Source: Pectinophora gossypiella (taxonomy: Eukaryota > Arthropoda > Insecta > Lepidoptera > Gelechiidae). From it: DNA of 64,000 nucleotides. The position numbers were made by a program, and so were the translations under genes. This document shows, one piece after another, positions 21,042 through 33,000 of the stretch; the stretch's first letter is position 1, and every line of letters begins with the position of its first letter. The stretch lies in contig NW_026063253.1 of assembly GCF_024362695.1 (NCBI RefSeq), positions 496,001 to 560,000 on the forward strand. Reading direction: 5' to 3'. The notes under the pieces were generated by a model. That model had not been told where the DNA came from. It searched no databases and saw nothing but the letters and a program-made list of their open reading frames with translations.

Positions 21042-24000
21042 CTGCCAAAGATTGATTAAAGTTAGCAACTTCACTGAATAGGCTAGTTCCCAACTAGTCA
21101 AGTCAGTTGTTACATACTAAACGTCAAAACACGAAATTACCTCTATTATGGAATTTGTATGTAAAAGCACATTATGACTACAAAAAAATAAAAAAAAAAC
21201 AAAAAAAATAATAATATAGAAAATAAAAAAAATAAAGAAAATAATATAATTATAATATGTCGTATAGAAAAACGTAATACTATTTTCTTGATAAAAAGTA
21301 AAAATTAATAAGTTAAACAGAAAAAAGAAAATGTTTTTTTGTCAGTTTTAGGTCTGTCTTTATTTAGTAATAAGAATTTCATAATTTAAAATTTTCTTTT
21401 TAGGTACTTCTGGATAAGTCTTTCAGTTTATTGTATTTAAGTAACTGTTGCTTATTACAGTGAGTACTTGTTTCTATTGATACACAGAAAGATCAAAAGC
21501 AAAAGAAACTATTAAGAAGTCCCGCAGTCGCAGCAGCGCCATTTTGGTAGTTGGTATCTGTATAATATATAATAGAGTACTTTCCAACTAGTCAACTTTA
21601 CTTTACTCGTTACTCGTACTAGTTACCTTACTAAACGTCAAAACACGAAATTACTATGGAGTTTGTATGGAAAAGCAACCTGTGACGTCATAGACAAACG
21701 TGACAAAATGTGGCACTTATTATTACATTTTCCATTATTAAAATTCATAAATATGTTAAAAAGAAAAAGAAAACGTTGTTTGTCACCTTTAGATCGATCT
21801 TTATTTTGTAATCAGAATTTCATAATTTATCTTTGATGAAACTAGGTACCCAATTATTGTGACTTGTCAATTATTTCCATGAATACAAGACTTCTTTCGT
21901 AGAGCGTACTTTATTTCAAACGGAATTGACTAAATGAATATTATTTTCAATAACTAATTGCTAACTAATTGGTTCTATGATTAATTTAGTAGGTATGTTA
22001 TTTTGTTGGTCTATGAGGGATTTATAAATAGTAACTGCTACTTTAACAATGTGGCCAATTCATGATTTTGTTATTTCTTAAAAAAATATATATATAAGAA
22101 GAAGAATAAGAATAAAATAAATTTATTTATTTATTTTATGCGAAGTTAATGATGTATGCAATTAAAATGATAGTTTCGCATTTTATACGAATATACCTAT
22201 ACTATCGTTTGATAGCAATAGAATTGTCAATGATAGAAAATAATCGATCTTCCTTATCTCGACTGATAAGCTTCGTAACATTTGGCTACGCTGAGCACAC
22301 AATGTCTTGGGCTGGGATCTAGTTCAAAATATTTTTTTTTGTACCTATTTTTAGTGTTGTAATCCCAACCTGTTCCGTGAGCCAAATAAATAAAATAAAT
22401 ATAATGATACATCACTATACTAGTGAATGTCACAACACTAGCTTACGAACGTACTTTGACGTATCTTGACATGTCTTACCGTGCATTGAAGCTACTAAGC
22501 TGTAGGCTCTGCACGATAACCGTGCGGCGCGAATTATATCGAGGCCTTCGACCAATAGCCGTTTGATGTCCATCTACGTAGATAGTATTCGTATCGTTTA
22601 TTGGTGGAAGCGGTCAATGTAATTCGCGCGCGGCGCGGTTATCATGCAGACCCGGTTGAACGTTCTGTTTAATAGTAATTACCTTTCCAGTTTTGGAGTC
22701 AAATTTGTAGAGCCTCAATCCAGGGTTCGATATGCTGCCGGCGCCGCGTGGTGTCAACGAGGGAGCTAATAAAGCCCACGATACTGGCCGCCCTGTAATG
22801 AAAACACACGATTTATTTCTATTGCCACAATAAGCATAAAATCTACCGAAACAAAATAATATTTTAGTCAGAATATCTAGCCAATATAAAAATATTCACT
22901 TTTTTAGGATTCAGTTATGCAACAGTAACCTGCAAACAGTTGCAGCGTAAAAATCAACGTCAACAAGTCAATAGAGTAATCTAATAAATCGTTTCCTTTT
23001 ATTTTATTTTATTCTATGAAATTATGGAATCAATCAATCAATAATACTTTATTGCACAACGACATTATACAAAGGACATAAACATACGAATAAAAACAAA
23101 AAAATCAAAAACATCAATCAAATCAATCATCAAAAAAGAAACATCGAATCATTTGGAATCATTTGTTATCCAAGTGAAAACCATCACTATTTCATTACGA
23201 GTACCAGAATTTCGAGTCACTTAGTATATATACGTATGTCATGAGAACAGAAGTTTCCATGCATATACAGGATGTTAGTGACATCGTAACGAATACTGAG
23301 GGGGATGATTCAGACCATGATTCTGAGGTAATATCAAGTGGAATTTTCCGTCGTCGTCTGAATCATCCCTCAAAGTTTTCGTTACGATGTCAATAACATA
23401 CTGTATAGGTAACTAACCTATGTAATGCAGTCAAAAGCTACACAGTGTATTTACCCGACTGCGGCGAATAAAATGAGAGGGTTATGTGTATGACTGCTTT
23501 GTATACATGTGTGTATGTGTGTAAACCACCTATCACAATTTAACAAATGAGGTGTCACTGGAAATGTCTTGATTGTCTTGTGGTTATAGGTTATGTGGTG
23601 TCAATATTCAATGTGGCACCCTGCAAAAGACATGGTATTGTGTAGGATATCATTATGAAAGGGCTTAATTTTCACATTTCAAGTATGTACCTATTACTTG
23701 CGGGTTTATTTTACTTCTCTCAGTACTAGTACTTACCCAGTATCACGTTGATCTAACCATGGTATAAGAAAAACAGCTATGCTCAATCCTATGACAAGCC
23801 GCCAGCTAGCCCTTTGATGACGTAAGTGTTAAAACTGTGTTACGATATAATTGGTATCTCCAACATTCCAAGGATCTCCAACATTGGTATCTCCAATTAT
23901 GCCGTGGATCTAATATAGTTGTGTTAGTGATAATTGCACTTAAGATAAACTAATAACTCGTGCAAGCCCGATGCCTGGGTATGAACCAGCGCCTCCCGAT

Positions 24001-27000
24001 TGAGAAGCAAGCCGGTGTACCACAGGGTCAGAATGAAGACTCATTCTCCCTCCGATCACGATCTTACCTTCACTATAAATGAGTCGGAAGGTATCCGCGT
24101 GACGATGCCCATAGAACTGTCCAGCGATGACGTCACTGAACGCTCTGACGACGAAGAGGAGTCGGGCGTTGGCTGTTGGAGTCAGCTCCCCTCCTCCCGT
24201 CGATGAGGAACTCCCGGCGTTGTGTCGCTCCTCTACGCCGGGCCCGGCGTGCGCCACTAAGTATACCTACAATACAATCAAGTTATTATAATCATGTTTA
24301 GCAACCAATCAAATATGGTTGATATTTGAATCCTCGCTATCTTCGATAATTCGCCAGGATCAATTGCATTGCATTGCATTGACAGCGAGTTCCTGATCGT
24401 CGATTCCCGCTATGCATGCATAGCCAATATATGTCCCACTGCTGGGTACAGGCCTCCCCTCAATGAACCGGAGGGGGTATGGAACATACTCCATGACGAA
24501 GCACGGAACCATCTTACTTTTCCGGACGATCAGGTGATTCAAGCCTGCAATGTCCAAAACAAAGGACAGTCTGAAAATTTCTTCTCGGATAGGACTTGAA
24601 CCCACAGCTCTTGTCAAGCCGGGACGAGCGTGTTAACCTGTACACTACCGGGTCCTTCTCCTGTCCATGCGAAATTCTTTCGAGCTATGTATCGTCATTA
24701 AGTCCAACGCCGGCGCCATCTATCTAGAATATTGAGACTTTAGATTTAAATTTTCTCTTTGTGAGTTTCCCTATGTACGGGTAAGTGCTATAAAAACAAA
24801 AATCATCAATAACCGGGATTAATGACTTTACGTGTTCTTCGAGAGGCACCTAAAGTGAAAGTTACTAGACGGTCACCTGTCCAACTACTTTTGCCACAGC
24901 AGGCACCTAAATGGCGCGAAATGTGTCGCCGACTTCGACCAATCGACGCAGGGTATGTTATCTATGGTACTTACATAAAAGTCTTACGGCTATTGGTCGA
25001 AACCCTAGGTTACAGTTCCTGCCGCGAGTGCTGCTATGGTTTGCTACAAAATCCTTATTTTTTGAATTACGCCTTTGCTTCTTCAACTTTGAGTACTTTA
25101 ATGGACAAATAGAGAGCACTACCTGGAAACAATTAAGAGACCAGGCAGTGTCCTCATGTGAGCACGAACTCTCGGCTCAGGGCGTTGTTTCAGAGGATTA
25201 TGTTCCAACATAAACCTGTCACGTGTTCTTAGAATCGATACAAACAATATTCGTTTTTTAAAGAAACTTTAAAAAGAAACGACCTGCGTGGTCCAGTTGT
25301 TGAGCGTTGAGCTCCGGAGGTCTCGGGTTCGATTCCCGGTGGGGACATTTCACAAAAATTACGTTGTGGTCCCTAGTTTGGTTAGGACATTACTGGCTGA
25401 TCACTAGATTGTCCGAAAGTAAGATGATCCGTGCTTCGGAAGGCACGTTAAGCCGTTGGTTCCGGGTACTACTTACTGATGCAAGTAAGTACTCGTTACG
25501 TGAGCCATGTCAGGGGCCTTTGGCGGCTCAATACTGACACCAGGTTTGATGTGGTTGGTACTCCACCTCACAATTCACACGATAAAAAGAAGAAGAAAGA
25601 AACTTGATTCATTAAAATTTAATAAAGTGAGCCCATAAAAAACCTAAAGATGTTTTATATTTTCAATGCGACTGTGTATCATTCTTTTTTATGAATGACT
25701 GGAAAAGTTTAGGAACGGTATATTTTTGTTCAAATCTCGAATTTTATAGAACTAAATATAGGTTTCTACTTACAGCTCTTTTACTAAATTTAGTTAACCT
25801 ATTCTATATTTAGTTTAATGTCAATTTAGTTGAATTTTTGAGGCTCTGAATGTCGTGAGCGAGATCCAAGGGATTATAAAAATACGTTTCTATAAATAAT
25901 CTGTTAGGGTATAAAATACCTACATATAAATGACTTTGTTCGCGCTGTTCTCTTAGAATAAAATAACTTAATTAATACTTGTTATTTCCTTGTATAAAGT
26001 TTCAAAATCAATATTATTAATTAGGCGATATTTTTGTTCTTTTGACTTTGCATGATGGAAGGAAGGAACAATAAACATAACCCATGAATAAACATTTTGT
26101 AGCAGTGAATCATTTAAAAACATATATTTTTTAATTCATTTAATCATTAAATCAAGCCCCTTCGTTACCCCCGTGAAAAAAAGGTTAACTATTAGCTGGT
26201 TCAAAGTATTGAATGTTAGTAAAAAATAATTATAAAAGAATACAATTTGTCAAATAATCAGAAACATACGTAACTTAGTCACATCCAACTAGACGCTCTG
26301 AGTCTAACCTGGTCCAAACGAACCTATTACACTAGCGGCATTGCTCCGTTGCACAGCCACTGATAGTTGGACCAGGTAAGACGGAGACCTAAGGTCACCT
26401 CCTCTGACTTTGAGCTATAACCCTGAATAGGTATTTATGACTCACCATTTCATTTTTCCTCCTAGCCGTGCTAAGCACCTGCTCCAGCCACTCCCATTGC
26501 GCCTTGCCCTGCGTTGCACCATCAGTCCTCGTCTGGCCACCAGCCCACAGCACGCTGTTCAGCACTACGATCCTCAACTTGCTATGTGATTGTTCTATAG
26601 TATAGTAACCACCTGCGAGAAAAAGGTACGGTTCAGTTTATATTTATAACTATTGGGTAAGATCTTACTTGCATATTAAATGCTTTAGCACAAGACAGTA
26701 TACCCTATTAAGAAGAAAAGGTATCTTCTTCTATCGTATGGGTTGTGAGGTGGATTACTAACCCCATCAACCCTGGTGTCAGGGTTACTACTGACCGCCA
26801 AAGGCCCCTGACATGATTCATGTAACGACTACTAACTTGCATCTGTAAGTAGTAACCGCGACCAACGGCTTAACGTGCCTTCCGAATGCACGGATCATCT
26901 TACTTTCGGACCATCAGGTGATCAGACTGTAATGTCAGAGATCACAAGGTGATTTTAGTGATATGTCCCCACCGGGATTTGAACCCGTGACCTCCGGATT

Positions 27001-30000
27001 GAGGTGATGATAAAGAAAATCAACATCTTTGAAAAATTAAAGTGGACTCCCCACGAGAATCCCCAGCTGGATGTAGGCAATTTCTTCTTCTCTAATCCGA
27101 TTCTGTGCAATCCTTCCACGCAAAGGTAAGATTACGCGTCATAAAATTCAAATCGCATACTGGAGCTGCAGCGGTTTATTCCGTGTTTGCACTGAATACA
27201 AAATGTCTTCGGGCAGTGTGTGTTTTGTTTCCAACCCCCGACTCTATGTGAATCACGTCGCCTATGCATTTAATATACCGTTCAGAATAGGAATAATTTC
27301 TTATTTAGTACTTAGTCACTATCGTCAAATGGGGAGCCGAATCCTGACACCGGACTTGCACCAATGAGTTATCAAATTATTTTAAGTGCAGTTTTTAACA
27401 CAATTGACCATTATAGACGGCGGCGAAACTGCTAGTAACAGAAAATTCCTCTTATGATGGATGTACAGTCATGAGCAATATCATATAGGTACCCACTTTA
27501 GAACCCTGTCGCACTATCATATTACATTTAATGTGACTTACGGTTTAATTTGTCAAAAAGATTAATGCGACATGGTTTCAAAGTGTATACATATTAGTAC
27601 TCGTGACCGTACCTATGATAACACCAAAATGTAGTCGTGAGCTTATATTATGTTACAACATAACATCACGACTATAATTATATGTTATGTTGTGTTAGTA
27701 CTTAATCTAGAAAACAGTCTCGGAAACCGTTACAATGTTACTAAAGAGTAAACGAGGCATGAACATGTTCAAAAATTTAGGACTCAAGTAAAATTTGCTA
27801 AAGTAAAGTGAGTGAAATATTTCAAATTATCAACAAGATTTTCTGGAAAACAATGTTGAAAGAAAATGAATGTATTCTACTTACGTGCTTGCTAAGAATT
27901 CACGTTGTACGAGCGAAAAGTTTTCTTGTATTATTTAGTGCAATTGTATTTGTGGCATAAACGACTTACCTTTTTCAAATGTCTGCAGAGCTTCTGTCGG
28001 TAGCCACTGCATCCACATATCCACTAATCTTCTTGAAGGCGGTGGATCACTGTGTCCCAGTGCTGGGAATACGAACTGACTACTAAACGTCCGACTTAAT
28101 ACGTCTGTTACGTTCCGCACGGCTTCCAACTTGAATTCTCCGTCTAGATGCTCCATGGATGAAGATAGAATGTCCCTGTTAAAAATATATACTTTTTACT
28201 TTGCAGAACTTAGAGTATAGGAAAAACATAGATTAATGCTTCGTACGTACTGAAATTTTGTCCCACATTCCAAAAAAAAACTTACGTTATCCCATATCAC
28301 TATTAAAGTTGTGCTTCGTCTTTGAGTTTAAACTAAAAAAAGCATTAAAAAATATTATAATATTTCTTATTTTTTATGAGACATATTATGAAGGTTTAAT
28401 TGTTTTCATTACTGCTGATTATACGAACTGGTAAGTTTGGCCAAAGCAAATATAAAGCATATGAAAAAGTAGAAGGAATATATCCTTCTCCGACCCACGA
28501 AACACGAAAAAGATTAAAATTATATTTTGGGATGAAGGACGCAAATTATTTGGGAAGACCTACGATTTTTAATGTGGACAAAACTCAGTGGGACAAACGA
28601 AGAATAAATCGAAACATAGAATGCGTTCAGTTGAAAGGCTGGTTAACTGTCTACGACAACCGCGCGGCGGCGCGGGGTGAGGGTGTCTTACCATACGGCT
28701 ATTCTGCATAAATACATAAAAGCGAAAGGTTATTGACTGAACTCACTCATCACGAAATCTCAGAAACCACAAGTGCTAGGAGTCTTGAATTTTGCATGGG
28801 GTTTCCTTTTAGAACGTAGGTGCTCACTAAGATGTAATTTTGCGAAATTCGTTAATTCTGTAAAAAGGGGTGGCAAAGTTTGTATGAAACTTCTACAGTT
28901 TTAATAGTAGGGTTTCATGCGAGCCAAGTGGGGGGTAACAGTTATAAATAATGTTATTTTATACGTTTTGTTCATAGGTGTGGGTTTTGTCTATGGAATA
29001 TAAATTCTAATATCGATCGCGGTCAAAATTAAAAATAATAACCTACAGTAATAGCATCGATTAAAGGTTTATTTATGTAGCCATAACAATTATTCTGAAA
29101 AGTTAATTAACACTATTTGCCTACCTATAAAATAACATCAAAATCATTACCATTTCCCTAGCGTTATCCTGTTTACACGGAGTTCGCTTACCTAATCTGA
29201 AGATTTGATAGGCCCACGTGTTTAGAAGCTACTGCCTGTCTGACCTTCAACCCGCAAAGGGAAATCAATTACCGCAAAAGTGGGTGACTTTACGATGTTT
29301 TCCTTCACCGTTCAATACGTGGTAATTAGTTATAACCCAAACATGAATAAGAAAATACACTTGCCTGGTAGCCAAACGCTCTTCCGACCAGACTACTACG
29401 GCTCATATAAAATAACCATCTCGATATGTAATATTAGAAGCTTGTACTTAACGTGTCTTCGTTTTAATCAGTTATGTAAACATATTTCGTGTTGAAATTG
29501 AGACAGGCGTCTTATATAACTCATCAAGTTTACAGAGCTTAGTCTATTCAAGTCGTGTTACGTAACATAATACCGTTATTGATTGATCTCGACGGCCTTG
29601 CTATGAAATTGAAAAGCTAAAAGAAGTGAACTACTGTTCGACGCGGCGACGGTACAAACAATGATTGTGATCTTCATTCCGGTAAAAAGTAATACACGAC
29701 CAACAAACAGCTAGGCTTGCTTTTTCATTTCCCTATAACAGAAAGGGTTTCGACCGTTTACTATTTATGGCTCTGTGGCTTTACATTTTTCAATCCAACA
29801 GCGGTCGAGTCGCGCCTCGCGTAATTTCCGGCCTGTCTTCTGAATCGCTGCTATACAACCTTGCCCATACCACAAGCTCAAGCGTACTTTATCCACAATA
29901 TTATGCAGATGAGAAGACCCTTTCGACGTTATTATTTTATGTATACTTCTACCATAAAGTTTGTTTCGACATTACAGTGTCGTAGAAGATGAAATATAAC

Positions 30001-33000
30001 GGACCCAATTTAGAACCTTGGAGCGCACGATTTTTGTTCTGCCTAATTAAATATAATTTTAATGGGCAATAAAGAATTGTTTGATCATTATTTGATAACG
30101 TTTCCAGGTAAATGAGTACTGGTTAGACACGAGTTTCGCATTATGAAAAACTTTGTCTTCTTCTTTTGATCTAGTGTGGGTTGTGAAAACATCATCTCAT
30201 CAACCTTGTAATCAGGGTTACTATTGACTCGTCATTTGCCTTATGACGCCGAAATGGCTCATATGACAATTACTTAACTTAGGTAAATAGTAGACTGATT
30301 AACAAAGAAACTGTACATTTTTTTATCACTATACGAGTATTATCTGGTACAAGGTAACTCAAGGATTTTACGTGTGATGTAGATTGTAGGATAGCAAAAA
30401 GCTTTTTACAAGATAGACTTAACCATTTTCATTCAGCACATTTTGTATGTGTAGCTAAGTCTTCATCATAAAATAGAGAATGTAGTAGGAGCTGTGTTGA
30501 AAAGAGATATCAAAAAATCCAACATTACAGACAATAACATATTATTTTTCAACATATTTTAACATAAAAGCGGTTGCTAATGATCTTACATTGAAAATAA
30601 ACGATTTTTCATTTGTTTTTACATTTATGTAAGTGCCTATGTATGTATTAGTAAATAGAATGTCTACTTCAGTTTCTTTTGACAGGTCCGGTATTTTACA
30701 GAAGCGTCTCTCCTTCCAACCCGTCAAGGTGAAATTAGCCCAATACAGGTTAGGTGACATACCCTCAAAGCCCATTTCTCGACCCACAATGATAATGATC
30801 AATAAAATAAAATCAATACACCTAGACATACATACATCGCGCCTATTTCCCTTTGGGGTAGGCATGGGATATATCTAAGTAAGAAAAATAATTGAGAGAT
30901 TTCTACACGCATCGTATAATATAATGTTTGCACTTTGTTTTATTATGTTTTCTTATTTGAACTTTGATTTAACGTTTTTGAATGAAAAATATTTTGTTAT
31001 ACTTTTATTGACTTTTATTAATAACAATTAATTTCACTATAGGACCTTTGTATGAATTGTCACTTTTATATTTTAAATTTTATAAATGCATGATTTATGT
31101 AATTTAAATGCACGGTATACTATATTTTTTGTAACATCTGTCACACTGCATTTATGGCAAATAAAGAATCTAATCTAATCAGACACCACGGAATTCCACT
31201 TATAACGATTCTGAAACACCACTTTTGCTGCTTCCACTCTCATCAAACACTTCATGCCTTCTCGCCGGTTTAGAGTTCTCTTGACCTTTCCATAAAACAT
31301 CCTGATCTCGGTGTATACACCTACTTCCTCTTCCAACCTTACCAATTTCACCCGTATCGTAAATCTTCTTCGTAAGTCTACTTTCATTCATTCTCTATGC
31401 TCAATTATTTTTTGCATTCCATGGGATGTTACATAGGCATAAGAACTAAAACAGGGTACACCCTGGTGAGCACAGCAACGTTGAAGAGTTCATTCTGTAT
31501 ACATAAACAGCCTATATACGTCCCACTGCTGGGCACGGGCCTCCCCTCAATCAACTTGAGGGGGTATGGAGCATACTCCACCACGCTGCTCCAATGCGGG
31601 TTGGTGGAGGTGATTTTTTACGGATAACAGCCGGTACCAACGACTTAACGTGCCCTCCGAAGCACGGAATCATCTTATTTTTTCGGGCAATCAGGTGATT
31701 CAAGCCTGAAAAGTCCTAACCAAACAAAGGACAATCTCACAAAGTGATTTCGACAATGTCCCCATCGGGAATCGCACCCGGACCTCCAGAACGTGAGTCT
31801 AACGCTCTAACCACTAGACCACAGAGACTGTTATCATTCAGTGTTATTCTGTCTACATGTCCGTAATTCGAAGCATCCCTTACAAATTTTGTATTTGTAT
31901 GTAAACTCACCCAGTCCAAAGCACGAACTCAAGCGTGTCGGGGTGTCGCTCCGCCATGAACGCGGCGGCGCTTTGTATCAGAGAGTAGGAGCTGTCACAC
32001 GTATGGTCCCTGTGCCGGCCATTGCGATGGCTGTGCTCCGTGTTGCCCCGGTTGTGTCGGCATCCTGCAGGGAAATGTCGTTCTTTATACGAGAAGAAAG
32101 TAGACAGGGAAATAAAATTATAACATAACACCTTCAGCTGTTGTGGGTGGGGGAATTAATTAAATAATGATCTAGAGGTATAATCAGTACTTGTTAGTCT
32201 CACATTTACATTTCAGTCGAGTGCTATGATTATTAATTATAAGTAATCTAGTTACTTACATAATTAATACTTAGGGCTACTTAAAAAAATATTTTGGAAT
32301 CTTCTCGAAGGTTAGATTTTTGGAAACGTGTGACTGCTACGAGTATACTTGCAAGATACCTATGTAGATATTATGTAGTTTCTCTCTCTCTCTCTCTCTA
32401 TTTAAGAGCTGCGCTCTTGTCGGTGGAGTAACCGCCATTCCTCTCTTCTTCCCGCCAAAACCTTCACCTCCCGATACGACACGACCTGCACCTTCTCTTT
32501 TATTTGTTTCATAAATGTTATCCTAGGTCTACCCCTTCCTCTCTTCCCTTCAATTTTTCCTCGTATAATGTTTGTTATAAATGAATCGTGTCGTATCAAG
32601 TGGCCAATCATATTTCCTCTCCGGTTCTCTATAGTCTTCAATACAGATATGTAGTTTATATTAGGCTAATTCGTCACGGAACAACACTTTTATCACATTG
32701 GTATAAAAAAAACTTTTAAATGCTTTTTAAATAATTATTGCTTGATACAATGCTTTGCTTTCGTTGAATTTTATTAGCAAAATCATTTCTCAATAACATG
32801 TCGGTAAGTAAAATACGGTCGGTTTTTTAACAACCCTGTTGCAAAAGTGTTCACACCAATACATCTGTTTCCATTAATTCCTTTTTCATTTCCTGTTTAT
32901 TGTATTTTTTCGCCAGTAATATCTTTTAATGTTTTTTTTTTTGTACAATGTGGAACAGAGGTATATTTTTTTTACGGAAATACGTGTAGATAGCTGAAAG

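Noticed and set aside
24822..25213. 96- and 100-aa plus-strand open frames in intron 5
   Set aside because: Two overlapping frames on the same strand, neither with a motif. The sequence lies between SINEs with no splice support.
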